This document shows, one piece after another, positions 1 to 8,491 of a stretch of DNA of 64,000 bases (positions are counted from its first letter, which is position 1; each line of letters starts with the position of its first letter). Source of the DNA: Streptomonospora wellingtoniae (lineage in GTDB: Bacteria; Actinomycetota; Actinomycetes; Streptosporangiales; Streptosporangiaceae); contig NZ_JAVREK010000022.1 in assembly GCF_031845375.1 (NCBI RefSeq), positions 55,242 through 119,241 of the forward strand, written 5' to 3'. Made by a program: the position numbers and the translations under genes. The notes under the pieces are model-generated. The model was not told the DNA's origin and made no database searches. It was given only the letters and a program-made list of their open reading frames with translations.

Positions 1-426
1 GCCGAACCCGGGCACCGAGGGCAGGACCACGTGGAAGGCCTGCGCCGGGTCCCCGCCGTGTGCGCGGGGGTCGGTCAGCGGCCCGATCAGCTCGGTGAAC
101 TCGGCGAAGGTGTTCGGCCAGCCGTGGTTGAGCACCAGCGGCAGCGCCCCGGGCTCGGCCGAGCGGACGTGCGCGAAGTGCACCTCCAGCCCGTCGATCT
201 CGGTCGTGAACTGCGGGAGGGCGTTGAGTCGCGCCTCGTGCCGACGCCAGTCGTAGTCCTTCTCCCAGTAGGCGGCCAGTTCCCGGAGGTGGTCGACGGG
301 CGCGCCGCGGCTCCACTCCGGCCCCGGAAGCTCACGGGGCCAACGGGTACCGGCCAACCGCTCGCGCAGGTCGTCCACCTCGGCCTGCGGGACGTCGATG
401 GTGAAGGGGCGGATGCCGGTGGTCAT
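1..426 (-). CDS. Epoxide hydrolase, N-terminal part (runs off window)
   Basis: This is the first 142 residues of an alpha/beta-hydrolase with an EHN (epoxide hydrolase N-terminal) domain; the rest lies beyond the left edge. Residues 1-105 (starting MTTGIRPFTIDVPQAEVDDL) match the EHN lid-forming region. They are followed by the HGWPNTFAEF segment, equivalent to the HGWPGS oxyanion motif, and by the PSVPGFG segment that precedes the nucleophile elbow. The nucleophile Asp is not in the window. The family opens epoxides to diols in the cytoplasm. The ATG has a good ribosome site (GAGGAGG, about 5 nt spacing). It is divergent from a WYL regulator, which is probably its local regulator (inference). 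Confidence 0.85.
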   Translation of the reverse strand, partial: MTTGIRPFTIDVPQAEVDDLRERLAGTRWPRELPGPEWSRGAPVDHLRELAAYWEKDYDWRRHEARLNALPQFTTEIDGLEVHFAHVRSAEPGALPLVLNHGWPNTFAEFTELIGPLTDPRAHGGDPAQAFHVVLPSVPGFG

Positions 427-539
427 GGAGTCCTCCTCGGATCTCGGGTGGCGCTCCGCCGGGCGGTGCGCCGAGGAGTTCCGAGACTAGGAGTCGTATA
501 GGGCCGTTTCCGTCCTAATCATGACGCGAGAATGAGGGG

Positions 540-1559
540 ATGAGCGACACCTCGGCGCGCCTGCTGCGACTGCTGTCCCTGCTGCAGACGCCACGCGAAT
601 GGACCGGTACCGAAATCGCGCAGCGGCTGGGCACGACCCCGCGCACCGTGCGCCGCGACATCGCGCGGCTGCGCGGGCTGGACTACCCGATCCGGGGGGC
701 GCGCGGTCCCGACGGCGGCTACCGGCTGGCTGCGGGGGCGGCGATGCCGCCCCTGCTCCTGGACGACGAGGAGGCGGTCGCCATCACCGTGGGCCTGCGT
801 ACGGCGGCGAGCAATCCGGTGGCCGGAATCGAGGACGCGTCGGCACGCGCCCTGGCCAAACTGGGACAGGTGCTGCCCGCGCGGCTGCGCCGCAGGGTCG
901 GCGCCCTCGGCACGGCGACGGTCGCGATGCCCGGGGCGGAGGCCCCCGACGTCGACCCGGATGTCCTGGCCGTGATCGCCTCGGCGGTGGCCAACAGCGA
1001 GCGGCTGCGCTTCCGCTACCGCAGCGCCGGGTGGGGTGAGGGCCGCGGCGTCCCGGAGCCGCCCCGGCGCCTGGTGGAGCCCTTGCGGCTGGTCGCAGCA
1101 CAGCGGCGCTGGTACCTGCCGGCCTGGGACGACGACCGCGCCGACTGGCGGATCTTCCGTGTCGACCGGATCGGCTCCCCGCGCCCCACGGGCGTCCGCT
1201 TCGCGCCTCGCGACCCGCCGGGCCGGGACGCGGCCGCCTTCGTGCAGCGGAGCCTGCACTCGCTGGCCCCTACCTACGAGGTTGCGGCAACGCTGCAGAT
1301 GCCCGCCGAGGAGGTCGTGCGGCGCCTGCCCGCAGCGGCCGAGGAGGTCACCCCGGTGGACGAAGGCAGCTGCCGCCTGCACGGCCACGCAGACACGCTG
1401 GAGTGGCTCGCCGCCCGGCTGCTCATGCTCGGCTGCGCATTGGAGGTGCACGGTCCCCCGCAACTGCGCGCCTACCTGCGCGCCGCGGGAGCGCGCGCGG
1501 TCGCGGCCGCGGAGCCGGAACCGGGCGCCGGTCGGCCTTCCGGCGCGGATTCCCGCTAG
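540..1559 (+). CDS. WYL-domain HTH transcriptional regulator (YafY/DeoR-like)
   Basis: A 339-aa DNA-binding regulator. Residues 5-60 form a winged HTH_11 domain (LLQTPREWTGTEIAQRLG, then TTPRTVRRDIARLRGL). Residues about 140-215 form the WYL ligand-sensing domain (LRFRYRS, RLVEPLRLVAAQRRWYLPAW, then a DRADWRIFRVDRI segment). A C-terminal WCX-like extension completes the family's usual length. It lies 113 bp from the divergent epoxide hydrolase gene, a common pairing, so it probably controls the shared intergenic promoter. The ATG at 540 follows a GAGGGG-like ribosome site. The ligand is unknown. Confidence 0.9.
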   Translation: MSDTSARLLRLLSLLQTPREWTGTEIAQRLGTTPRTVRRDIARLRGLDYPIRGARGPDGGYRLAAGAAMPPLLLDDEEAVAITVGLRTAASNPVAGIEDASARALAKLGQVLPARLRRRVGALGTATVAMPGAEAPDVDPDVLAVIASAVANSERLRFRYRSAGWGEGRGVPEPPRRLVEPLRLVAAQRRWYLPAWDDDRADWRIFRVDRIGSPRPTGVRFAPRDPPGRDAAAFVQRSLHSLAPTYEVAATLQMPAEEVVRRLPAAAEEVTPVDEGSCRLHGHADTLEWLAARLLMLGCALEVHGPPQLRAYLRAAGARAVAAAEPEPGAGRPSGADSR

Positions 1560-1665
1560 ATTGCTGCTGGGACACGGCCGCGCCTTCTGATGGGATGGGG
1601 GCGGCCCGGCGTTCGAGCGGCCGCGGATCGGCCGCAGTAGGTCAGAGGAGGACGGCGAACCCCCC

Positions 1666-2136
1666 ATGAGTAACCAGTCGCTTCCGCCCGGAGCGTCCTC
1701 GCCGCGCGACGAGCCGCCGTCGGGGCGACGCGAAGCGCGCTCCCCCTTCGGACGGCGCGAGGTCCCCCGCGAGTCGGCGCGCGAGGAGGCCCGCCCGGGG
1801 CCCGCTTCCGAGCGCGACCGGCGGGAGCGGAACGAGCGCGACGAATCCGCCGCCGGGCCCGCCGCGGGCAGCGGCCCGACGATGGCGCTGATCCTGCACG
1901 CTCTGACGTTCCTGTGCTGCTTCAACTGGATCTTCGGCGTGATCGGCATCGTGTTCGCCGTCCGCGCTGGACACAAGCGCGACCAGGGACGATACGTCGA
2001 GGCCGAGACCCTGACGCGCTACTCCTGGTACTGCCTGGGCGCGGCCGCGGTGATGTTCGCCGTGATGCTCGTGCTGACCCTGTGGCTGTTCACCCAGGCG
2101 GGCTCGCTGTTCGAGGGCGTGGTGGTCCCCTACTGA
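1666..2136 (+). CDS. CD225/DUF4190-like small membrane protein
   Basis: A 156-aa protein. Residues 1-65 are a charged, Arg/Glu/Pro-rich and probably disordered cytoplasmic tail. Two hydrophobic helices follow at about 70-97 (ALILHALTFLCCFNWIFGVI) and 120-147 (YSWYCLGAAAVMFAVMLVLT). The loop between them (FAVRAGHKRDQGRYVEAE) resembles the loop of CD225/dispanin-type proteins, where a short basic stretch precedes helix 2. Function is unknown; such proteins sit in the cytoplasmic membrane. A second protein of the same plan is encoded at 2772-3263, so the two look like diverged paralogues. The start is the ATG after GAGGAGG; the spacing of about 12 nt is long. Confidence 0.7.
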   Translation: MSNQSLPPGASSPRDEPPSGRREARSPFGRREVPRESAREEARPGPASERDRRERNERDESAAGPAAGSGPTMALILHALTFLCCFNWIFGVIGIVFAVRAGHKRDQGRYVEAETLTRYSWYCLGAAAVMFAVMLVLTLWLFTQAGSLFEGVVVPY

Positions 2137-2161
2137 CGGCCGCGGCACGGCCGCCGCGGGG

Positions 2162-2578
2162 TCAGGGCAGGCGCATGGCCATGCCGACCGAGTCCGGCGC
2201 GGTCTCGGTGAACCCCAGCTTCCGGTAGAGGCGCCGCCCGGGCGGATCGGCGAGCAGGTTCACGAACGCGCCGGGCGGAGCCTGTTCGCGGATGACGTCG
2301 AGCAGGTGCCGCAGGACCGCGCCGCCGACACCGTTGCCCTGGTGCCCGGGAAGCACTGCCATGTCCACGATGTGGAAGTACCAGCCGCCGTCGCCCAGCA
2401 CCCGGCCCATGCCCACCGTGGAGCCGTTGGCCGCCACGGCGTGGCACGCGGCCCACGAGCCGGGCAGCGCCGCGACCGCCTGTTCCCGGGTCACCGGTGA
2501 CAGGTCCGCCTCGGTCCGCAGCCGCCGGTAGTCCTCCACCGAAGGGACTCCAGATCGGAGTCGGTAGTCCGTATGCAC
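2162..2578 (-). CDS. GNAT-family N-acetyltransferase
   Basis: A GNAT acetyltransferase of about 138 residues. The acetyl-CoA-binding motif A is clear: DMAVLPGHQGNGVGGAVLRH, where QGNGVG is the pyrophosphate-binding loop. Motif B follows as LLADPPGRRLYRKLGFTETA, the usual C-terminal end of the family. It transfers acetyl from acetyl-CoA to an unidentified amine. The start is uncertain: the GTG at 2578 begins the conserved sequence (HTDYRLRSGVP), but no strong ribosome site precedes it, and the frame stays open to 2704. It is convergent with the 1666-2136 membrane protein, 25 bp apart. Confidence 0.8.
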   Translation of the reverse strand: MHTDYRLRSGVPSVEDYRRLRTEADLSPVTREQAVAALPGSWAACHAVAANGSTVGMGRVLGDGGWYFHIVDMAVLPGHQGNGVGGAVLRHLLDVIREQAPPGAFVNLLADPPGRRLYRKLGFTETAPDSVGMAMRLP

Positions 2579-2771
2579 GAGGCAGCAGCTTAGTCGTCCG
2601 GCGCCCGGCGCACCGCCCCGAGGGGGCAGGCGCACGGCGGCCTTGGCGCATGCGGGGCCCGGCGCATTACGCTTGGAGGGCAGACCGGGCCCGCCCCACC
2701 GCACCGCGGTAGCCCGGCCGGCCCGGCGGGCGCGGGCCCAACGCCGGGGCGACCACGAAAGGCGGCAGCCG

Positions 2772-3263
2772 ATGACCGACTTCTGGACCCGGCCCAGCTC
2801 CCACGGGGACCTCGGGCGGCAGGCGTCGGGCGGACACCCGCCGACGCACGGCGCGGCCTCCTACGCCGACCCCCTCGCACGCGACCCGTTCACCCCCGCG
2901 CCGACCGCCGCCTACGCGCGACAGCACAACGTAGCGGGCGCGATGGGCGGCATGCCCGCTCCGCAGCCGCGCTTCGCACCGCCCTCGGAGCCTCCCGCCC
3001 GCGTCGGCAGCGCCGTGGCCGCGCTGGTGTGCGCGATGCTCACGCTGCTCTGCCCGGTGCTGTTCCTCGCGCTGGGGTTCCCGGTGCTGGCCCTGCTGGT
3101 CAACGTGCCCGCGATCGCGTTCGGCATCGCTGCGCTCGCCCGGTTGAACGACCCGATGGAGGTCGAGCGCTACATCCGCTATACGTGGGCGTGCATCCTC
3201 GTCTACCTGGGGCTGATGGCGGTGATCCTGATCGCGGCGATCATGGTGGTCCTCTCCCTGTAG
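2772..3263 (+). CDS. CD225/DUF4190-like membrane protein, Pro-rich N-terminus
   Basis: A 163-aa protein with a disordered Pro/Ala/His-rich N-terminal tail (about residues 1-75) and two strongly hydrophobic helical regions. The first is at about 80-115 (AALVCAMLTLLCPVLFLALG and on) and the second at about 133-162 (YTWACILVYLGLMAVILIAA). They are joined by a short loop, LARLNDPMEVERYIR, like that of the neighbouring 1666-2136 protein. The ATG at 2772 follows an AAAGGCGG ribosome site. Its role is unknown; it is probably an integral cytoplasmic membrane protein. Confidence 0.7.
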   Translation: MTDFWTRPSSHGDLGRQASGGHPPTHGAASYADPLARDPFTPAPTAAYARQHNVAGAMGGMPAPQPRFAPPSEPPARVGSAVAALVCAMLTLLCPVLFLALGFPVLALLVNVPAIAFGIAALARLNDPMEVERYIRYTWACILVYLGLMAVILIAAIMVVLSL

Positions 3264-3534
3264 CCGGCGCCACCGCGCGGTCGTCCGGCGCCGCGGGCAC
3301 GCCGCCCGACGGCTCGGCGCGACCGCTCCCTCTGGCCGCGCGCCTCACCTGCCTCCGCCCGCCCCTGCCCGCCCTGGTCAGCGGCATTCCACCGTTCCCA
3401 TACCGCCGCCGCCGGGCTGCGCATAAGGTTGTGTCGGCGGTGCCAGCGGGCATATCGCCGACCGCCTCGGCGTTGCACGCCGTGGCCCGCCTCCCGGAGG
3501 CGGCCGCCGCCGAGACCCCTGCTGCGAGGTACGT

Positions 3535-5181
3535 GTGTCCTGCCTGATCGTCCAGTCCGACAAGACCCTGCTGCTGGAAGTCGACCACGAGCTGGCCGAC
3601 GAGTGCCGACGCGCCATCGCACCCTTCGCCGAGCTGGAGCGGGCGCCCGAGCACGTGCACACCTACCGCGTGACCCCGCTGGCGCTGTGGAACGCACGCG
3701 CCGCCGGCCACGACGCCGAGCAGGTCGTCGACGCTTTCATCAACTACTCGCGCTTCCCGGTCCCGCACTCACTGCTGGTCGACATCGCCGAGACGATGGA
3801 CCGCTACGGACGCCTGCGCCTGCAGACCCACGCCGTCCACGGGCTGGTGCTGCACGCGCTGGACCGTGCCGTGCTGGAGGAGGTCGTCCGCGCCAAGAAG
3901 ATCAAGGGCATGCTCGGCGAGCGGGTCGACGAGGACACCGTCGCGGTGCATCCCAGTGAGCGCGGCAACCTCAAGCAGGCACTGCTCAAGCTCGGCTGGC
4001 CCGCCGAGGACCATGCGGGCTACGTCGACGGCGAGGCCCACGCCGTGGACCTCGCCGAGGACGGCTGGGAGCTGCGCGGCTACCAGCGCGAGGCCGCAGA
4101 GGGCTTCTACGCCGGCGGATCGGGAGTCGTGGTGCTGCCGTGCGGCGCCGGCAAGACCATCGTGGGGGCGGCGGCGATGTCCCTCGCCAAGTCCACGACG
4201 CTCATCCTGGTCACCAACACCGTCTCGGTCCACCAGTGGCGCACCGAGCTGCTGCGCCGCACCACGCTCACTGAGGACGAGATCGGCGAGTACACCGGCA
4301 CCCGCAAGGACATCCGCCCCGTCACCATCGCGACGTACCAGGTCATGGCGGCGCGCAAGAAGGGCGTCCACAGCCACCTGGAGCTGTTCGAGGCGCGCGA
4401 CTGGGGCCTGATCGTCTACGACGAGGTGCACCTGCTGCCGGCCCCCATCTTCCGGATGACCGCCGACCTGCAGGCCCGGCGGCGGCTGGGGCTCACCGCG
4501 ACCCTGGTGCGCGAGGACGGCCGCGAAGGCGACGTCTTCTCCCTCATCGGACCCAAGCGCTACGACGCGCCCTGGAAGGAGATGGAGAACCAGGGCTGGA
4601 TCGCCCCCGCAGACTGCGTCGAGGTGCGGGTGAACCTCTCCGAGTCCGAGCGGCTGGCCTATGCCACCGCCGAACCCGAGGACCGGTACCGCTTCTGCTC
4701 CTCGTCGGCCGCCAAGACCGAGGTGGTGCGCGAGCTGGTGCGCAGGCACCACGACGAGCAGACGCTGGTCATCGGCTCCTACATCGACCAACTCGACGAA
4801 CTGGGCGAGTCGCTGGAGGCGCCGGTGATCAAGGGCGAGACCCGGATCAAGGAGCGGGAGCGGCTGTTCGAGGCGTTTCGCTCGGGCGAACTGCGCACGC
4901 TCGTGGTGTCCAAGGTCGCCAACTTCTCCATCGACCTGCCCGAGGCCGGTGTGGCCATCCAGGTATCGGGGTCGTTCGGGTCCCGCCAGGAGGAGGCCCA
5001 GCGGCTCGGCCGCCTGCTGCGCCCCAAGTCCGACTCCCGCAGCGCCCGCTTCTACGCGGTGACCGCCCGCGACACGGTCGACCAGGACTTCGCCGCCCAC
5101 CGGCAGCGCTTCCTCGCCGAGCAGGGCTACGCCTACCGCATCGCCGACGCCGACGACGTCCTGGCCGGCGACGAGATCTGA
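3535..5181 (+). CDS. DNA repair helicase XPB-like (SF2)
   Basis: A 548-aa superfamily 2 helicase of the bacterial XPB/ERCC3 type, a 3'-5' DNA translocase thought to act in nucleotide-excision repair. An N-terminal helicase-C-like/XPB domain covers about 1-170. It is followed by the Walker A motif LPCGAGKTIVGA (about 199), DEVH box YDEVHLLPAP (about 296), motif III GLTATLVRE (about 320) and motif VI AQRLGRLLRP (about 490). Length fits the family (540-560). The start is a GTG preceded by GAGGT. The gene stands alone, and its stop is 20 bp from the first copy of the 55-bp palindrome. Confidence 0.92.
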   Translation: MSCLIVQSDKTLLLEVDHELADECRRAIAPFAELERAPEHVHTYRVTPLALWNARAAGHDAEQVVDAFINYSRFPVPHSLLVDIAETMDRYGRLRLQTHAVHGLVLHALDRAVLEEVVRAKKIKGMLGERVDEDTVAVHPSERGNLKQALLKLGWPAEDHAGYVDGEAHAVDLAEDGWELRGYQREAAEGFYAGGSGVVVLPCGAGKTIVGAAAMSLAKSTTLILVTNTVSVHQWRTELLRRTTLTEDEIGEYTGTRKDIRPVTIATYQVMAARKKGVHSHLELFEARDWGLIVYDEVHLLPAPIFRMTADLQARRRLGLTATLVREDGREGDVFSLIGPKRYDAPWKEMENQGWIAPADCVEVRVNLSESERLAYATAEPEDRYRFCSSSAAKTEVVRELVRRHHDEQTLVIGSYIDQLDELGESLEAPVIKGETRIKERERLFEAFRSGELRTLVVSKVANFSIDLPEAGVAIQVSGSFGSRQEEAQRLGRLLRPKSDSRSARFYAVTARDTVDQDFAAHRQRFLAEQGYAYRIADADDVLAGDEI

Positions 5182-5201
5182 AGGACCGTCCCGCCCCCGC
5201 C

Positions 5202-5256
5202 GATCTTGTAGCTATCGTGAGGGAAAACGATTTCCAGTGACGATAGCTACAAGATC
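5202..5256 (+). repeat. 55-bp nested palindrome, copy 1 (forward)
   Basis: Perfect 17-bp arms GATCTTGTAGCTATCGT and ACGATAGCTACAAGATC flank a 21-nt centre holding a second small inverted repeat (GGAAA, ACGA, TTTCC). The copy lies between the convergent stops of the XPB helicase gene (5181) and the small membrane protein gene (5295). The centre has one base different from copies 2 and 4 (GAGGGAAAA instead of GAAGGAAAA). Confidence 0.95.
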
Positions 5257-5294
5257 GACGGCGCTGAGCGGGTCGCCGGCCGCGTGGCCGCGAC

Positions 5295-5531
5295 CTAAAG
5301 CGGCGGCAGCGCGCCCAGGACGATGGTGAACCCCGCCAGGCACCAGGCGATCAGCGAGTAGCCGAGCGTCTGCGTGCGCAGGGTAGGATTCCTGCGCACC
5401 GCGGGCGTGGCGAACGCGGCGACCATGAGCACCAGCGCGAGCATCGCCGGAATCAGCGACGCGACCGCGAACAGGCCCTCCTGCTCGGCGCAGGACGCGT
5501 AGCCGGAGCTCTCCGGATCGCCGCAGAACAC
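5295..5531 (-). CDS. Small two-helix membrane protein, unknown
   Basis: A predicted 78-aa protein: a short N-terminus with two Cys (MFCGDPESSGYASCAEQEG), then hydrophobic helices at about 20-42 (FAVASLIPAMLALVLMVAAF) and 55-77 (GYSLIAWCLAGFTIVLGALP), joined by a basic loop (ATPAVRRNPTLRTQT). No family is recognised. The GTG at 5531 was chosen because GGAGAG precedes it by about 3-4 nt. The open frame continues upstream, but that part is low-quality Arg-rich sequence overlapping the R2lox promoter. The start is therefore tentative; the C-terminal half is convincing as a membrane protein. Confidence 0.55.
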   Translation of the reverse strand: MFCGDPESSGYASCAEQEGLFAVASLIPAMLALVLMVAAFATPAVRRNPTLRTQTLGYSLIAWCLAGFTIVLGALPPL

Positions 5532-5765
5532 GTTCTCTCCCGTTCTCCCGGTATGAGCAGGCACTGCACGGTTGGAATGCGCGGCGCCCGTTGCGGACCG
5601 AAGGCGTGCCGCTGGAGTGCCCCGGGACCGCAGAGGACGAACGGGGCGCTGCCGCGGGGCGCACGTCCGACCGTATCGCGGTCCGCGGCGGCTCGGTGCC
5701 ACGCCTTTACACGCGCGTGACCCGCGTCCAATGATGGGGGCGACCCGACTCGGAGGTGCCCCCCA

Positions 5766-6752
5766 ATGATCGATCCTGCCGACACCGCTCCCACGCTTCC
5801 CCCCGAACAGCGCCAGGGCTTCCACTCACTGCGCGCCAAGGGCCTCAACTGGGACTCCTTCCCGCTGCGGCTGTTCGCCAAGGGCAACGCCAAGTTCTGG
5901 AACCCCGCCGACATCGACATGCGCCGCGACGCACAGGACTGGGCGGAGCTGTCCGAAGGGGTGCGCGTGCGGATCATGCGGTTGTGCGCGCTCTTCGTCG
6001 CCGGCGAAGAGGCGGTCACCGAGGACATCCAGCCGTTCATCCGCGCGATGGCCGCCGAAGGCCGCCTCGGCGACGAGATGTACCTGACGCAGTTCGCCTT
6101 TGAAGAGGCCAAGCACGTCCAGGTGTTCCGGATGTGGATGGACGCGGTCGGCATCACCGAGGACCTGCACTCCTTCGTCGAGAGCAATGCCGGCTACCGC
6201 GCGCTGTTCTACTCCGAGCTGCCCGCCGCCCTGAACGCACTGGCCGACGACCCCAGCCCGGCCAACCAGGTGCGCGCCTCGGTCACCTACAACCACATCA
6301 TCGAGGGCTCTCTGGCCCTGACCGGCTACCACTCCTGGAACCACATCTGCACGGCCCGCGGGATCTTCCCCGGCATGCGCGAGATCATCAAGCGCATCGG
6401 CGACGACGAGCGGCGGCACATGGCCTGGGGAACCTTCACCTGCCGCCGCCACGTCGCCGCCGACGCCCGCACCTGGGACGTGGTGACCGAGCGCCTCAAC
6501 GAACTGCTCCCGCACGTCACCGCGGTCGTCGAGCGCAGCAACGAGCCCGAGCCCGACGAAGAGGAGAAGCGCTACATGCTCTCCGACAAGGAGCTGATGG
6601 ACTACGCGGCCGACCGAGCGCTGCGCCGCCTCGGCGCCATCGAGACCGCCCGCGGCATGCCGGTGGAGCGCATCGACGTCGACGCCTCGCCGGAGGAGCT
6701 CGAAGAGCGCTTCGGCGACGAGGACCGCGCCCAGATGGACAAGCTCAGGTAG
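5766..6752 (+). CDS. R2-like ligand-binding oxidase (R2lox)
   Basis: A 328-aa ferritin-like protein of the R2lox group, often annotated as ribonucleotide reductase beta. Every known site of the M. tuberculosis Rv0233 protein is present with a constant offset of 13: metal ligands E81, E114, H117, E180, E215 and H218, and V84 and Y175, the pair that forms the Val-Tyr ether cross-link. Visible motifs are GEEAVTED, FEEAKH, TYNHIIEGS and DDERRH. R2lox proteins assemble a Mn/Fe cofactor with a bound long-chain fatty acid and are probably oxidases of unknown substrate, not reductase subunits. The ATG at 5766 follows GGAGGTG. The gene is monocistronic and ends 66 bp before a 55-bp palindrome. Confidence 0.9.
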   Translation: MIDPADTAPTLPPEQRQGFHSLRAKGLNWDSFPLRLFAKGNAKFWNPADIDMRRDAQDWAELSEGVRVRIMRLCALFVAGEEAVTEDIQPFIRAMAAEGRLGDEMYLTQFAFEEAKHVQVFRMWMDAVGITEDLHSFVESNAGYRALFYSELPAALNALADDPSPANQVRASVTYNHIIEGSLALTGYHSWNHICTARGIFPGMREIIKRIGDDERRHMAWGTFTCRRHVAADARTWDVVTERLNELLPHVTAVVERSNEPEPDEEEKRYMLSDKELMDYAADRALRRLGAIETARGMPVERIDVDASPEELEERFGDEDRAQMDKLR

Positions 6753-6818
6753 GGGCGAACGGCCCGGCACGGCGGGCGCCCGGGGCCGGCGGCACCGTCC
6801 GCTGCCCCGAACCCCGCC

Positions 6819-6873
6819 GATCTTGTAGCTATCGTGAAGGAAAACGATTTCCAGTGACGATAGCTACAAGATC
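6819..6873 (+). repeat. 55-bp nested palindrome, copy 2 (forward)
   Basis: Same 17-bp arms as copy 1, and identical to copy 4 across all 55 bp. It lies between the convergent stops of the R2lox gene (6752) and the FG-GAP lipoprotein gene (6891). The flanks are also shared with other copies: CCGAACCCCGCC before the left GATC, and AACGGCGCTGAGC after the right GATC. Confidence 0.95.
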
Positions 6874-6890
6874 AACGGCGCTGAGCTTCA

Positions 6891-8378
6891 CTACGATCGC
6901 GCGAACGCCCCGCCCAGCTTCGGCTCGCTCTCGGAGACGCCGAGCACGTCCGGACCGTAGGCGCCGGTGGCGGCCGCACCGTCCCGGGTGTAGCGCAGCG
7001 CCCACACGGCGCCCTGCTCCTCGTTCTCCCCGGGAGCTCCGACGGCGAGGTCCATCCGGTCGTCGCCGTCGAAGTCCGCCAGGCGCATCGCCCATCCGAA
7101 GCCGTCGCCGTCCTCCCCGTCGCCGGGCACGCCCGCGCTGTCCTGGTCGACCATCGACGACCCCGCCGTCGTCAGCCCGTCCGGGCCTCCCTTGAGGACG
7201 ACCACGCCGCCCGGTTCGCCCATCGGTTCGCCGCCCAGGGGCTCGACACCGGTCGTCGCGAGCACGTCGGCGCAGCCGTCGCCGTCCACGTCGCCCGCGG
7301 CGAGCCTGAACCCGAACCCGGCGCTGTCGTTGCTCTCCCCCGGGATCGAGCCGCTGTCCCGGGTGAACGCGGTCCCCTTGCCGGCGAGGCCGTCCGGGCC
7401 GCCGTAGATCACCCTGAGCGTGCCGGGGTCGCCTGCCAGGTCCTCGACGACGCCCCCGGGAACCTCACGCATGACGAGGTCCCCGTAGCCGTCGCCGTTC
7501 ATGTCGCCGATCGCGCCGGTACTCGCCGAAGCCAGGTTCTGGTCGGCCTTTTGCAGACCGGCGGGGGTCGAGAGCAGCACCCCAGTGGGTTCGCCCATCT
7601 CCTCGAACGAGCTCATGACGACCAGATCGGTCCCGCCGTCGCCGTCGACGTCCCCCGGAACCAGCTCCTGCAGGTCCAGACTGCCCAGTGCCAGGGGCTG
7701 CTTCCCGGCGACGCCGCCCTCCCGGATGAACGGGCCCCTCAGCACAGCGGACTCCCCGCCCGCCCGATAGGCGAGCAGGTCGCGTTCGCCGTCCGCGTCG
7801 AAGTCTCCGCTCACGACCTCCTCGACTCCGGCGGGAAGCGCGGAGCCATCCAGCGCCGTCCCGCCGCCGAGCCCGGACTCGCCGCCCCACAGCATCGTCA
7901 GATCGGGGTCCTCGGGCTCGGCGTAGTCCTCCCAAGCACTCATCACCGCGACGTCGGCGTAGCCGTCGCCGTCGAAGTCGCCGACGGCGGCTGCGTCGCC
8001 GAACCGGTCGTGCGCGTCGGGCGTCCCCGGCACGCCCTCGGAGCCCTGGTCGATCACCTGCCGCGTGCCGGGATCGGGGCCGTCGGCCGATCCGTAGACG
8101 ACGACCACCTTTCCTGCGCCCTCGGCGCCGCCGGCGTCGGCATCGCCGACCAGGACGGCGAGGTCGGCGTAGCCGTCGCCGTTGAAGTCGTCGCGGTACT
8201 CGGCGTCCCGCGGCCGCTCGCCCGAGGGTTCGGGCCGCCCGCTCGGTGCGCCTCCCCCGGCTTCCGGAACCGGCCCGCATCCCGCCGCCGCGACCGCGAG
8301 CGCCGCTGCGAGGAGCGACCGGACACCGGCCAGGGTGCATCGACGCACGGATTCCCCCGAGTCAGGCGATTCGGACAT
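6891..8378 (-). CDS. FG-GAP/VCBS-repeat lipoprotein
   Basis: A 495-aa secreted protein. The N-terminal signal sequence (SLLAAALAVAAAGC, lipobox Cys at about residue 34) predicts a lipoprotein anchored outside the membrane. The rest is a seven-bladed FG-GAP/integrin-alpha-like propeller, with repeated Ca-binding loops DFNGDGYADL, DFDGDGYADV, DFDADGERDL, DVDGDGGTDL, DMNGDGYGDL, DVDGDGCADV and DFDGDDRMDL. Each loop is an EF-hand-like DxDxDG motif. These propellers bind ligands or carbohydrate outside the cell; the partner is unknown. The start at 8378 is ATG; in-frame alternatives before the signal sequence are possible. Confidence 0.85.
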   Translation of the reverse strand: MSESPDSGESVRRCTLAGVRSLLAAALAVAAAGCGPVPEAGGGAPSGRPEPSGERPRDAEYRDDFNGDGYADLAVLVGDADAGGAEGAGKVVVVYGSADGPDPGTRQVIDQGSEGVPGTPDAHDRFGDAAAVGDFDGDGYADVAVMSAWEDYAEPEDPDLTMLWGGESGLGGGTALDGSALPAGVEEVVSGDFDADGERDLLAYRAGGESAVLRGPFIREGGVAGKQPLALGSLDLQELVPGDVDGDGGTDLVVMSSFEEMGEPTGVLLSTPAGLQKADQNLASASTGAIGDMNGDGYGDLVMREVPGGVVEDLAGDPGTLRVIYGGPDGLAGKGTAFTRDSGSIPGESNDSAGFGFRLAAGDVDGDGCADVLATTGVEPLGGEPMGEPGGVVVLKGGPDGLTTAGSSMVDQDSAGVPGDGEDGDGFGWAMRLADFDGDDRMDLAVGAPGENEEQGAVWALRYTRDGAAATGAYGPDVLGVSESEPKLGGAFARS

Positions 8379-8491
8379 GCCGGAAGAGGCTACACCTCAC
8401 AGGGCGCGCACCGGGCGGCCAAAGCCCGCTACGGCGCCGCTTCCCTGCGAGACGACGGCGACGACCGGACATCGCGTCTAGAGTCGGACCC

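Noticed and set aside
519..1976. Long minus-strand frame opposite the WYL regulator
   Set aside because: Arg/Gly/Ala-rich product typical of antisense frames in high-GC DNA. The plus-strand regulator and membrane protein genes explain the region.
5453..6187. Minus-strand frame overlapping the R2lox gene start
   Set aside because: Antisense to a gene with fully conserved active-site residues. The Ser/Arg-rich translation has no support.
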